Below are positions 1 through 8,489 of a stretch of 33,754 bases of DNA, piece by piece. The DNA lies in contig CANLCT010000044.1 of NCBI GenBank assembly GCA_947489195.1, positions 1-33,754 of the forward strand, in the 5' to 3' direction. Within the stretch, counting starts at the first letter, position 1. Each line of letters starts with the position of its first letter. The notes under the pieces are model-generated. The model saw nothing but the letters and a program-made list of their open reading frames with translations. It did not search any database and was not told where the DNA came from. The position numbers and the translations under genes are program-made. The stretch comes from an uncultured Aquimarina sp. Its GTDB lineage: Bacteria > Bacteroidota > Bacteroidia > Flavobacteriales > Flavobacteriaceae.

Positions 1-1
1 T

Positions 2-2506
2 ATCAACGAAACAAATGGTAATATTCAGATAGAAATAATAGGCGGTATTCCTCCTTATGATTACGTATGGACGAGTACCAAAGGAGGTGTATTTACTACC
101 GAAAAGGAAGAATTAGAAAGTGATCGACAAAATTCTGAACTAGCTGATGTGGATGCAGGGATGTATACTATCGAAATTACAGATGCAAATGGATGTAAGT
201 TCACAGATACCTATGATTTAGAAAAATCAAACATCCCTAAAGTAGGTATAGAGGAAATAACACCAATTACTTGTAGCGGAGGTAATAATGCAAGTATAAA
301 AGCTGAAGTAATAGGAGGTGTAGGAGGTAATAAATATACTTGGTATAACGAAATTGCCCCCACTATACCAATAGGAAATAATACAGCATTTTTAAATAAT
401 ATAGAAGCAGGAAGGTATTTTGTAGTAATAACTAATGCAGAAGATATTGAAGTAGTAAGTGCTATTTTTGAAGTAGCACAACCAAGTGCTATAAACGCAG
501 AAATAAGTCAAATAAACCCAATAACTTGTTTAGGCAGTAATGATGGTCAAATAAGCATTAAAGCAACAGGGACTATTTCGGATATTTTTGAATATCGTTA
601 CAGAAAATTAGGAGAAGCTTATAGTCGTTGGAGTTTCTTTGAGAATGCTAATGAAAGTACTATTACGGACTTACAATCGGGGACCTACGATATTCAAGTT
701 CGTAATACAAACGGTTGTTATTATAGTAATTTAGAAAATAATAATCTATTACAAGCAGAACTATTAGAACCATCTCCATTAGGCATTACTTTAGTAAACG
801 CTCAATTGCCTAGTGGTTTTGGTTTAAAAAATGGAAGTATAGAGGTAGCTGTAAATGGAGGGAAACCAGCTTATATTTATAAATGGATGAATGATAAAGG
901 AGAAGAGTTTATAGCCCAAAATAAGCTTTCTAATATAGGAGCAGGAACATATACTTTGGAAATAATAGATGATAACTTTTGTAAAGTCGTTAAAGATTTT
1001 TCAATCGATGAACCAGAAGAAGTAACGGTAGCTATTGAAATTGAAAAAGTAATACTATGTCATGGAGCAGCTAGTGGAATTTTAAAAGCAATAGTCGAAA
1101 AAGGAGTTTCGCAAAGTTCATTTGTTTATGAATGGATCAATAGAACCACACCATTGCGTAGTGTTTCAACAAATAGTACAGCTGAAGATTTAGTGGCAGG
1201 GACTTACTATGTTAAAGTTACAGATGCTCTTGGCAATAGTGTAATTAGTAATGATATTAAATTAACCCAACCAGAAGAACTAGTAGCAAGCATTCAAGCC
1301 GAATATGAGTTTTGTGGAGATGGAAATGATTGGAGTTTACAAGTAGCTGTAAATGGAGGAAAGCCACCATACCGTTACCAATGGAGTAATGCGAAAACAA
1401 CACGTATTATTGAAGGGGTAAAAGCACAATACTATTCAGTAAAAATTATTGATGCCAACAATTGTGAAATTAGTAAAGAGATCAATTTAGAAGTTCCTTT
1501 AGCCTTATCCATTTCCGAAGAAATCGTAAAACCTACTTGCATAAATACATGTGATGCAAGTATAAACTTAATAATAAGCAATGGAAGCGCACCTTATAAT
1601 ATTGAATGGAGTAATGGAGAAAACACAAAAGAAATTCAAGATGTATGCGCTGGAATATACACCGTTAATATTACCGATAGTAAGGGGTGTAAAGTTGAAA
1701 AAACAATCGAAATAGACAATCCAGATGCGATAGATTTTGATTTAGGAGATGATGTAACTTTATGCGCTAACCAAACGAAAATACTTGACGCTACTATACC
1801 CGAAGGAAGCACATATAGATGGATAAATGAAGGAGAAATAATTAGTAATGAATCTAGTCTTGAGGTTAATCAAACAGGTACATATTCAGTGGAAATTATT
1901 ACTAATGGTGGGTGTCAATTAAACGATGATATTTTTATAGAAGCAACAACTGATGAAATTACCGCAGAATTTTTCGTTTCTACTCAAGTGTTTACAAATG
2001 AAAAATTTGTTATAGTTAATAACTCTTCCGCAGAAGCGAATGCTACAAAATGGGTAATCCCCGAAAATGCTAAAATTATTTATCAAGATGATAATTATGC
2101 CGAATTAAGTATTGAACAGGCAGGTGAATATAAACTGGGCGTGGATATTGAGCGTGGTTTGTGTATGGCATCACAAATGAAATCGATTGTTGTAGTTGAT
2201 CGGGAGTTTGTTGAGGAAGAAAATGAAGTACAAAATAACCAGATAAATTTATTCGTAAACTATACCATTCTTCCAAATCCGTCTGTTGATAAAAAGTTTT
2301 CAGTTAAAGTTGATTTGTCAAAAGAAGCTCCTATTAATTTGAAAATATTTAATGCTATTACCAATTCAATAGTAGCGGTAAAAAATGGAGCATCAAATAA
2401 ATTGCACGAATTTAAATTTGACTTAGATAATCAATCGCCTGGTTTGTATTTTGTTTTGTTAGAAACATCAGAAGGAAATAGAGTAATGAAATTAATTTTA
2501 AATTAA
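2..2506 (+). CDS. SprB-repeat surface adhesin with T9SS type A tail (5' end missing)
   Basis: The reading frame is open from base 2 without an upstream start, so the protein begins before the window; the first ATG inside it (149) lies within a repeat and is not the start. The product is a secreted, outer-surface filamentous adhesin-like protein. Seen directly: about seven SprB-like units built on GGxPPYxYxWSNG, then an AGTYxVxITDxxGC ending (for example GGIPPYDYVW near base 40, GGKPAYIYKW near 860, GGKPPYRYQWSNA near 1360, APYNIEWSNG near 1590). They are followed by an Ig/PKD-like stretch (about 1740-2220). The last 80 or so residues (NPSVDKKFSVKV, then SPGLYFVLLETSEG) are a Por-secretion type A sorting tail, which directs T9SS export and cell-surface attachment. 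SprB-repeat proteins act in gliding and adhesion in flavobacteria; this exact role is inferred. Confidence 0.85.
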   Translation: MNETNGNIQIEIIGGIPPYDYVWTSTKGGVFTTEKEELESDRQNSELADVDAGMYTIEITDANGCKFTDTYDLEKSNIPKVGIEEITPITCSGGNNASIKAEVIGGVGGNKYTWYNEIAPTIPIGNNTAFLNNIEAGRYFVVITNAEDIEVVSAIFEVAQPSAINAEISQINPITCLGSNDGQISIKATGTISDIFEYRYRKLGEAYSRWSFFENANESTITDLQSGTYDIQVRNTNGCYYSNLENNNLLQAELLEPSPLGITLVNAQLPSGFGLKNGSIEVAVNGGKPAYIYKWMNDKGEEFIAQNKLSNIGAGTYTLEIIDDNFCKVVKDFSIDEPEEVTVAIEIEKVILCHGAASGILKAIVEKGVSQSSFVYEWINRTTPLRSVSTNSTAEDLVAGTYYVKVTDALGNSVISNDIKLTQPEELVASIQAEYEFCGDGNDWSLQVAVNGGKPPYRYQWSNAKTTRIIEGVKAQYYSVKIIDANNCEISKEINLEVPLALSISEEIVKPTCINTCDASINLIISNGSAPYNIEWSNGENTKEIQDVCAGIYTVNITDSKGCKVEKTIEIDNPDAIDFDLGDDVTLCANQTKILDATIPEGSTYRWINEGEIISNESSLEVNQTGTYSVEIITNGGCQLNDDIFIEATTDEITAEFFVSTQVFTNEKFVIVNNSSAEANATKWVIPENAKIIYQDDNYAELSIEQAGEYKLGVDIERGLCMASQMKSIVVVDREFVEEENEVQNNQINLFVNYTILPNPSVDKKFSVKVDLSKEAPINLKIFNAITNSIVAVKNGASNKLHEFKFDLDNQSPGLYFVLLETSEGNRVMKLILN

Positions 2507-2615
2507 AACAACTAAAATAGTAGAAAAAGCAATAAAAATATGTGGTATTGATATTTTATTAACAAATAACACTTTTTGTAAAAAATATACGTTAGATTTC
2601 ATATATCATTACTAT

Positions 2616-3287
2616 ATGAAAGTACGTAAGAATCCCCTTGACTTAAAGTATAATATAATAATAGTTGATGACCATAAAATGTTTTTAGATGGTTTGTTGA
2701 GTATATTTAATTCAGAGGATCAGTATGTTGTGTTAAAATCTTCAACTAAAGCCGAAAATATTTTACAGTACTTAAAAATCTACTCAGATAAAGTAATTGA
2801 TTTAGTAATAACTGATGTCAATATGCCAGGGATAGATGGCATTGAATTAAATCGTATTATAAAAGAAAAATATCCTAAAACTAAAACTCTGGTAGTGAGT
2901 ATGCTTAACGATGGCGAAGTTATTGATACTCTTATGCAAAACGGAGTCAATGGATATGTATCTAAAAATGCTGAAAAAAAAGAGTTGTTACTGGCAATAG
3001 AGACTATTCTTAGTGGAGAAAAATATTTTTCGAAAGAAATAAAGGAAGTGTATTTGAAGAATAAATTTTCAAATAAACAAGTTCAAAAAATTAATTTAAC
3101 GCAAAGAGAAATTGATGTTATTACTTTGATTGCTAAAGAGCATACGACTAATGAAATTGCCGAAATTTTATTTTTAAGTAAGCATACTGTTGAAAGTTAT
3201 AGAAAGAATATTATTAGAAAACTTAATGTAAGAAATTTAGCAGGCTTAACAAAGTTTGCTTTAAAAATGAAATACATACAAAATTGA
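2616..3287 (+). CDS. NarL/FixJ-family two-component response regulator
   Basis: The 223-residue protein has a receiver domain (about residues 12-130) and a C-terminal LuxR-type helix-turn-helix (about 157-220). Receiver residues are visible: acidic pair D18-D19 in IIVDDHKMF, phosphoacceptor D67 in VITDVNMPG, S95 and K117. The DNA-binding end reads LTQREIDVITLIAKEHTTNE, then LSKHTVESYRKNI. It should be phosphorylated by a histidine kinase and control transcription. No kinase gene lies next to it, so it is an orphan in this window. It starts 109 bases after the adhesin gene, so co-transcription is possible but unproven. Its targets cannot be read from sequence. Confidence 0.93.
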   Translation: MKVRKNPLDLKYNIIIVDDHKMFLDGLLSIFNSEDQYVVLKSSTKAENILQYLKIYSDKVIDLVITDVNMPGIDGIELNRIIKEKYPKTKTLVVSMLNDGEVIDTLMQNGVNGYVSKNAEKKELLLAIETILSGEKYFSKEIKEVYLKNKFSNKQVQKINLTQREIDVITLIAKEHTTNEIAEILFLSKHTVESYRKNIIRKLNVRNLAGLTKFALKMKYIQN

Positions 3288-3369
3288 TATGATTATTTAT
3301 TCTAACGAAAATTATGATTGAAACTTAAAGCTTTCATTTGAAAAAAGTATTTTTGAAAAAAATAAAAAT

Positions 3370-4233
3370 ATGGCTTCAGGATTTTTTGCAATATTAGATG
3401 ACGTAGTAGTATTGTTGGATGACATTTCTGCAATGAGTAAAATTGCGACTAAAAAAACCGCAGGCATTTTGGGAGATGACCTGGCGGTAAATGCAGAAAA
3501 AGCTTCAGGTTTTGCCTCAAGTAGAGAGTTACCAGTGCTTTGGGCTATATCTAAAGGCTCTTTATTAAATAAAATCATCATATTACCAATTGCCTTTCTT
3601 TTAAGTTCTTTTTTTCCAATCGCAATCAAAATTATTTTAATTCTTGGTGGGTTGTATTTAGCTTATGAAGGCGTGGAAAAAATTTACGAGTATTTTTTTC
3701 ATTCAAAAAAAGATGAGCTTCAAGAGTTAAAAGCTACAGCTTCTGACCCTTTAAAACAACCAAATGAAAAACAAAAGATTAAATCGGCAATTTTTACAGA
3801 CTTTATTCTTTCAATAGAGATTATAATTATTGCTCTTGGTACGGTATTAGATCAACCTTTGCTAACCCGAATTTTAGTAGTTAGTACAGTTTCATTGATT
3901 GCAACAGTAGGAGTGTATGGTATTGTTGCTTTAATAATTAGGATGGATGAATTTGGAGCAAGTCTAATTAATATGCAAGAAGGGGATAATAAATTTTCTG
4001 ATCGAGTAGGTCGTTTTTTGGTAAGTAGCTTGCCATATGTAATTAAAGGACTATCAATTGTAGGTACTGCCGCTTTAATAACTGTGGCAGGAGGGATTTT
4101 TAGCCATAGTTTTCCGGATGTTTTGCATAATGAAAGCATACCATCAATTGTAATAGAAATTGCCCTTGGACTACTGGGAGGGATTTTAATGCTGTTACTA
4201 GTGTCTTTCGGTAAGCTTTTGTTTAAAAAATAA
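3370..4233 (+). CDS. DUF808 (YedI-like) inner-membrane protein
   Basis: This 287-residue polytopic membrane protein opens with the family signature MASGFFAILDDVVVLLDDIS and continues with KTAGILGDDLAVNA. It resembles E. coli YedI, a DUF808 member whose biochemical function is not established. Hydrophobic segments occur near residues 57-97, 136-155, 158-181, 216-240 and 258-283, so several transmembrane helices are expected. A charged cytosolic-type loop (about residues 108-135) separates the halves. The ATG at 3370 gives the canonical family N-terminus. A strong terminator follows the stop codon at once. Confidence 0.85.
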   Translation: MASGFFAILDDVVVLLDDISAMSKIATKKTAGILGDDLAVNAEKASGFASSRELPVLWAISKGSLLNKIIILPIAFLLSSFFPIAIKIILILGGLYLAYEGVEKIYEYFFHSKKDELQELKATASDPLKQPNEKQKIKSAIFTDFILSIEIIIIALGTVLDQPLLTRILVVSTVSLIATVGVYGIVALIIRMDEFGASLINMQEGDNKFSDRVGRFLVSSLPYVIKGLSIVGTAALITVAGGIFSHSFPDVLHNESIPSIVIEIALGLLGGILMLLLVSFGKLLFKK

Positions 4234-4246
4234 AAATAGTATCAAT

Positions 4247-4287
4247 AAAAAACCGAGGCTAAAAATGGATTAGCCTCGGTTTTTTTA
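4247..4287. terminator. Bidirectional intrinsic terminator
   Basis: An 11-base-pair GC-rich stem (AACCGAGGCTA at 4251-4261 with TAGCCTCGGTT at 4271-4281) closes a 9-base loop. It is flanked by A residues on the left and a T-run on the right. It lies between the convergent DUF808 and helicase genes and can stop transcription from both sides. Confidence 0.9.
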
Positions 4288-4296
4288 TATTAAAAC

Positions 4297-5586
4297 TTAT
4301 CTCAGCTGCTCGAAAGCCATCAATTTATCAATCAATTCTTCTTTTGTTAAATGATGAAAAACCGTGTGTACTTTTTCTTTTAAATCATTAGATAGTTCAC
4401 GATTAGGTTTTGTTTTAAATACTTTTTTAGCCCACAATAATGTATTGTTTTCCTCTAAAGCTTCACTATCTGCTTTTTCATAAGATTGGAATTTAATGCC
4501 TAATTCTTTCTCGAATTCAGCAATCTCAAAGGCTTCTTCTTGTTGTAATACTGTAAGTGCATATCCTTTTAATCCAGCTCGTGCTGTGCGGCCACTTCGG
4601 TGTACATAGGTTTCGTGTGCATCTGGCAAATGGTAATTTACTACATAGCTAATTTCTTTAACATCTAAACCACGAGCTGCTACATCTGTTGCAACTAAAA
4701 TATCAATTTGGCCTTCTCGAAATTGTCCCATAATGCGATCACGAATTGGTTGCGACAAACTTCCGTGTAAAGAGCCTGATGAAAATTTATTAATAGCTAA
4801 ATTTTTAGCTAATTTATTAACGGCAGCTTTTGTTTTACAAAAAATAATCCCTCTTTCACCCAATCGATTATTAAGAAAATGCATTAATACATTCAACTTT
4901 TCAATAGGTTCTACCACAACGTATTCGTGAGTAATGCCTTGATGACCTATGGTTTCCATATCAGCTTCAATCTGTATGGGATTCTTAGACATATAATTTT
5001 GAATCAACTGTTTTATAGGGCCTGGCATTGTTGCCGAAAATAAAATCGTTCGCCTGTAATTAGGGAGTTCTTTTACGATTTCATCGAGTCCTTCTCCTAG
5101 AGATTTCACCATTTCATCGGCTTCATCTAACACTAAAAAATTAGTGTGTTTAATATTGATAGCTTCTCGCTTTATAAGATCAATTAAGCGACCTGGAGTT
5201 GCTACAACCACCTGTGTAGGTTCGGTAAGTGCTTTTATTTGAGGCTTTATAGGTGTTCCTCCGCAAATAGCTGTTATTTTTATTTCAGGAATTTGTGTTG
5301 CGAAGTTTTCTAAATTAGCATGAATTTGCTGTCCTAATTCTCTTGTAGGTACTAAAATAACTGCTTGAATTGTTGGGTTCGTCTTATCTATTAACTGCAA
5401 TAATGGTAACCCAAAAGCGATTGTTTTTCCCGATCCTGTTTTGGCCAAGCCTACCACATCTTTTTTTGTAGTTAGCAAAGTAGGAATTGCTTTTTTTTGA
5501 ATATCAGTAGGTGTACTGATATTTAAGCTTTTTAATGCTTTTTCTATAGGAACTATAATTCCTAAGTCTACAAAAGGAGAGGCCAT
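4297..5586 (-). CDS. DEAD-box ATP-dependent RNA helicase
   Basis: The 429-residue protein is a compact two-domain RNA helicase that uses ATP to remodel RNA duplexes or RNPs. Motifs appear in order: Q-motif near residues 23-38, Walker A GLAKTGSGKT (46-55), VPTREL, TPGR, DEAD (154-157), SAT (184-186), IIFCKTK, ATDVAARGLDV (299-309) and HRSGRTAR (329-336). The usual AQTGSGKT is AKTGSGKT here. There is only a short C-terminal extension (about 60 residues), unlike RhlE- or DeaD-type proteins with long basic tails. Which substrate (ribosome assembly, mRNA decay or cold response) cannot be decided. It is transcribed alone and converges on the DUF808 gene. Confidence 0.95.
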   Translation of the reverse strand: MASPFVDLGIIVPIEKALKSLNISTPTDIQKKAIPTLLTTKKDVVGLAKTGSGKTIAFGLPLLQLIDKTNPTIQAVILVPTRELGQQIHANLENFATQIPEIKITAICGGTPIKPQIKALTEPTQVVVATPGRLIDLIKREAINIKHTNFLVLDEADEMVKSLGEGLDEIVKELPNYRRTILFSATMPGPIKQLIQNYMSKNPIQIEADMETIGHQGITHEYVVVEPIEKLNVLMHFLNNRLGERGIIFCKTKAAVNKLAKNLAINKFSSGSLHGSLSQPIRDRIMGQFREGQIDILVATDVAARGLDVKEISYVVNYHLPDAHETYVHRSGRTARAGLKGYALTVLQQEEAFEIAEFEKELGIKFQSYEKADSEALEENNTLLWAKKVFKTKPNRELSNDLKEKVHTVFHHLTKEELIDKLMAFEQLR

Positions 5587-5689
5587 AAAATATTTTTATG
5601 CAAAGATAAGTAGGTTCTAAAGAATAAGAATCGAATAACTATTTTCTCTTCAATAAAAGATTATAATTTTCGGATAAAAAAAGATATAA

Positions 5690-5727
5690 AAACCAAAAAA
5701 CCCAGTAAAAACGATGTCTTACTAGGC
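5690..5727 (-). terminator. Terminator of tRNA-Asn
   Basis: On the minus strand, just downstream of the tRNA, CCTAGTAA pairs with TTACTGGG (8 pairs including one G-T) around a 10-base loop, followed by a run of T residues. In plus coordinates the arms are 5719-5726 and 5701-5708. Confidence 0.7.
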
Positions 5728-5734
5728 TTATTTG

Positions 5735-5808
5735 CTCCCCCTCTTGGGCTCGAACCAAGGACCCTCTGATTAACAGTCAGATGCTCTAACCAACTGAGCT
5801 AAGGAGGA
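5735..5808 (-). tRNA. tRNA-Asn (anticodon GUU)
   Basis: The 74-base cloverleaf reads on the minus strand. The acceptor arms TCCTCCT (5808-5802) and AGGGGGA (5742-5736) pair with one wobble and are followed by discriminator G. The D arm is GCTC/GAGC. The anticodon stem TCTGA/TCAGA encloses loop CTGTTAA, giving anticodon GTT (Asn). The T arm is CTTGG, loop TTCGAGC, CCAAG. The next base is C, then A, so the 3' CCA is not fully encoded. It stands alone, with its own promoter and terminator. Confidence 0.97.
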
Positions 5809-5915
5809 ATGTTCATATAGAACTATATTTCAAAGTGCGAAAATTATCAGCTTTCGCGTAGCATTTAATGCTTGAGCAACTATTTAAAAAGATTGTTTTT
5901 ATGTCGTTGCGGGTG

Positions 5916-5946
5916 CAAATATATAACGGATTAAGGTTTCTGCAAA
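5916..5946 (-). promoter_or_regulatory. Bacteroidota-type promoter for tRNA-Asn
   Basis: On the minus strand TTTG (plus 5943-5946) is followed after exactly 19 bases by TATATTTG (plus 5923-5916). This is a full match to the TTTG (-33) and TAnnTTTG (-7) consensus of the Bacteroidota primary sigma factor. It points at the tRNA and leaves a 5' leader of about 100 bases before the mature end. Confidence 0.65.
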
Positions 5947-6010
5947 ATATTTTTATGGTTTTTTTTGTTTTTATTTTTGGTAATTTTTCAACTCCTTACT
6001 TTTTAAGTTT

Positions 6011-7321
6011 TTAACCTTTGATTAAATTCCAAATATCATTTCCGAAAATGAACACCATTAGTGTTAGAATAATAAAAAAGCCAATCATTTGACCCATTTC
6101 TAAAATACGTTGACTCGGTTTTTTTCCAGATATTATTTCATAAAGTAAAAACATAATATGTCCTCCATCTAAGGCTGGAATTGGGAGTAGGTTGACAAAG
6201 GCTAGCCAAACTGATAAAGTGGCTAAAATAGACCAAAAATAGGTGTTGTTCCATTTATTTGGCATTTGCTCAACCAACCCAATAGGACCTTTTACTTGTT
6301 TGTATGCTCCCGTTTTTTTGTTTAAAATTACTTTAAATTGGCGCACTTGATCTGTTAGTGATTGTATGGTCTTTGTAAAGCCTGCAGGAATGGCACTTGC
6401 AATGGTGTGTTCGTCGGTAATAATTAAGTCCATCCTTTCGGGGCTAACCCCTAAAATACTGTCTTTAGGGATAAATACTTTTTTTATAAAGTTTTGATTG
6501 TTTCTGGTGTATCCAATTTTTAAAGTATCTCCTCGACTAGCTTTAATTTGATCAGCAAATTCTGACCAATAAGTAGCAGGCTTGTTGTTAGCTGTGTTAA
6601 TAATATCTCCAACTTTTAAGCCAATATCACTTGCAATTGTTTTTTTTCCTATAAAGCCTAAAATAGTTTTATACCGAGCAGTTATAAATGGTGTTTGTAA
6701 ATTTGAAAATAATAATTCCTTATTTTCATCAGTAATTTGAATTTGTTGTTCTGTTCCATTTCTTAAAACAGTTACTTGATTACCAAGAATTATTTCAAGT
6801 ACCGCAGTACTCATTTTTTTTACAGGTTTACCATCGACACTTAAAATTTTATCGCCGTTTTCGAATCCTAGGGTTTTACCAATTTCATTAACTTCAATAC
6901 CATATTTTAATTTTTGGGTAGGAATGTAGCTATCTCCATTGCTAATAAGTAGCCAAGTAAAAACAAACCAGGCTAATAAAAAGTTAACAATGACACCTCC
7001 GGCCATAACAATTAAACGTTGCCAGGCAGGTTTTGAACGGAATTCCCAAGGTTTTGGAGGGAGTGCCATTTGTTCTCGATCCATACTTTCGTCAATCATA
7101 CCGGCAATTTTTACATAACCTCCAAGCGGAAGCCACCCTATTCCCCATACGGTTTCGCCAATTTTTGTTTTAAAAAGCGCAAATTTGGCATCAAAAAATA
7201 AAAAGAATTTTTCTACTTTAATTTTAAAAAGTTTAGCAGGAATGTAGTGCCCAAACTCATGTAGTATTACTAAAATAGACAACATTAAAATAACTTGTCC
7301 AATCCTAAAAAGAAGTTCCAT
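6011..7321 (-). CDS. rseP: RseP/S2P-family site-2 intramembrane zinc metalloprotease
   Basis: The 436-residue polytopic protease cleaves transmembrane segments of anti-sigma factors or leftover signal peptides. The zinc motif HEFGH is at residues 21-25 in the first transmembrane helix. The second catalytic signature NLLPIPALDGGH is at 377-388 and carries the third ligand, D385. Between them lie two PDZ-like regions (about 125-290), a second membrane segment near residue 105 and the family's GGYVKIAGM loop. Length fits RseP (about 440-450). A -7-like TATTTTTG sits upstream on the minus strand (7346-7339), but no -33 box is found at the right spacing. In E. coli RseP works with DegS on RseA; no anti-sigma gene is seen here. 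Confidence 0.95.
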   Translation of the reverse strand: MELLFRIGQVILMLSILVILHEFGHYIPAKLFKIKVEKFFLFFDAKFALFKTKIGETVWGIGWLPLGGYVKIAGMIDESMDREQMALPPKPWEFRSKPAWQRLIVMAGGVIVNFLLAWFVFTWLLISNGDSYIPTQKLKYGIEVNEIGKTLGFENGDKILSVDGKPVKKMSTAVLEIILGNQVTVLRNGTEQQIQITDENKELLFSNLQTPFITARYKTILGFIGKKTIASDIGLKVGDIINTANNKPATYWSEFADQIKASRGDTLKIGYTRNNQNFIKKVFIPKDSILGVSPERMDLIITDEHTIASAIPAGFTKTIQSLTDQVRQFKVILNKKTGAYKQVKGPIGLVEQMPNKWNNTYFWSILATLSVWLAFVNLLPIPALDGGHIMFLLYEIISGKKPSQRILEMGQMIGFFIILTLMVFIFGNDIWNLIKG

Positions 7322-7409
7322 TAAAAAATAAATTTGAACAAAAATAAGGAAACTTACTTTTTAAAGGCTAGCAAAAAGTGACTAAAAATAGAAGACTTTT
7401 AAAGTGATC

Positions 7410-7443
7410 TTTAGTTATTATAAAATAATACATGTTACTTTTG
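7410..7443 (+). promoter_or_regulatory. Probable promoter of the SCO-family gene
   Basis: TACTTTTG (7436-7443) matches the -7 consensus TAnnTTTG and lies 15 bases before the GTG start. Upstream, TTTAG (7410-7414) is an imperfect -33 element at 21-22 base spacing. Confidence 0.4.
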
Positions 7444-7458
7444 TAAAAAATAGTGTAA

Positions 7459-8130
7459 GTGAGTATTATTCGTTTTTTTGCACCCTATAAAAAGTTTGGA
7501 ATATTTCTTTTAGTGCTTTCGGTAATTATAGTTTCTCTAATATATAATGCTTTAAAGCCAAAACGTATACTTCGTATTTATGAACCAGAACAGGTAAATG
7601 TCGAATTAGTTGATTCGACCATGCAAGAAGTGCGGAAATACCATAAAATAGCAGATTTTAAATTAGTCAACCAATTAGGAGATACGATTACAGAACAATA
7701 CTATAAAAATAAAGTATATGTAGCCGACTTCTTTTTTACCACTTGCCAAACAATTTGCCCTAAAATGACACAAAACATGGGCGAGCTTCAGCGTAAGCTA
7801 AAAAATGAATCGCAAGTATTGTTGTTATCTCATACGGTTATGCCCGAAATTGATTCTGTACCTCAATTAAAAAAATATGCGGACAAAAAAGGAGTGGACG
7901 TGGCAAAGTGGAGTTTAGTTACTGGGAGTAAAAGAACATTATATGATTTAGCTCGAAAATCATATTTAGTTGCCAAAGCAGCTCCTTATTCTGAATATGA
8001 TTTAATTCATACTGAAAATTTTGTGTTAATTGATCAAAAAAGGCGCATCCGCGGTTATTACGATGGAACTGATACTGAAGCTATGAAGCAGCTTTTAGTA
8101 GATATTAACCTATTGCTCGGTAAAGAATAA
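7459..8130 (+). CDS. SCO1/SenC-family copper-binding thioredoxin-fold protein
   Basis: The 223-residue protein has an N-terminal membrane anchor (about residues 12-32) and a periplasmic thioredoxin-fold domain. The CxxxC motif is C96-QTI-C100 followed by P, and the third ligand histidine is H184 in LIHTENFVLID. These three residues bind copper in SCO proteins, which help to insert copper into the CuA centre of cytochrome c oxidase or keep its cysteines reduced. The start is GTG at 7459, which places the membrane segment close to the N-terminus. It lies 107 bases before feoA, which seems to have its own promoter. No oxidase genes are nearby. Confidence 0.9.
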   Translation: MSIIRFFAPYKKFGIFLLVLSVIIVSLIYNALKPKRILRIYEPEQVNVELVDSTMQEVRKYHKIADFKLVNQLGDTITEQYYKNKVYVADFFFTTCQTICPKMTQNMGELQRKLKNESQVLLLSHTVMPEIDSVPQLKKYADKKGVDVAKWSLVTGSKRTLYDLARKSYLVAKAAPYSEYDLIHTENFVLIDQKRRIRGYYDGTDTEAMKQLLVDINLLLGKE

Positions 8131-8181
8131 GGTGTTTTTTAACCGAAATGAGTGTATTTTAGGCATCTTTTTGTAACTAAT

Positions 8182-8211
8182 TTTGTAGGTCGCAATTATA
8201 TTGTATTTTTG
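8182..8211 (+). promoter_or_regulatory. Promoter of the feoA-feoB operon
   Basis: TTTG (8182-8185) is followed after 18 bases by TATTTTTG (8204-8211), close to the ideal TTTG-N19-TAnnTTTG. The small dyad CAATTATATTG (8193-8203) lies between the two boxes and could be part of an operator. It is not a recognisable Fur box. Confidence 0.5.
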
Positions 8212-8237
8212 TTGTTTCAATTCAATCTAAATAAACT

Positions 8238-8465
8238 TTGAAAACAACATTAGCAGAATTAAAGAGGGGGCAGTCGGCAGTTATTACAATGTTTGAAACA
8301 GATAAAATACCTTTAAAGTTACTCGAAATGGGATGTTTGCCAGGTAACGAAGTTACGTTATTGCAAGTCGCACCCTTTTCATGTCCAATGTATTTAAATA
8401 TTAATGGTTCGCATTTAGCAATTCGAAAAGAAGTAGCTAAACAGATTGAAATTGAGTTAATTTAA
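8238..8465 (+). CDS. feoA: Ferrous iron transport protein A
   Basis: The 75-residue protein has the SH3-like FeoA fold: TTLAELKRGQSAVI, LKLLEMGCLPGNEVTLLQVAP, then LAIRKEVAKQIEIEL. FeoA is a small cytosolic partner of the FeoB iron permease. The start codon is TTG at 8238; no ATG or GTG upstream fits. It precedes feoB by 24 bases in the same operon. Confidence 0.95.
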   Translation: MKTTLAELKRGQSAVITMFETDKIPLKLLEMGCLPGNEVTLLQVAPFSCPMYLNINGSHLAIRKEVAKQIEIELI

Positions 8466-8489
8466 GCACAGCACTACAAGTGTGACACT

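Noticed and set aside
149..2506. Taking ATG 149 as the true start of the first gene
   Set aside because: The frame continues open to base 2 with another SprB-like unit, so the gene starts before the window.
3312..3629. 105-codon minus-strand frame over the start of the DUF808 gene
   Set aside because: It mirrors a well-supported membrane protein gene and encodes no known motif.
5587..6010. Possible mobile element or attachment site at the tRNA gene
   Set aside because: No integrase, no repeat of the tRNA 3' end and no shift in base composition are seen nearby.
8193..8203. Fur box at the feo promoter
   Set aside because: The dyad CAATTATATTG is too short and does not match the Fur consensus; only mentioned as a possible operator.
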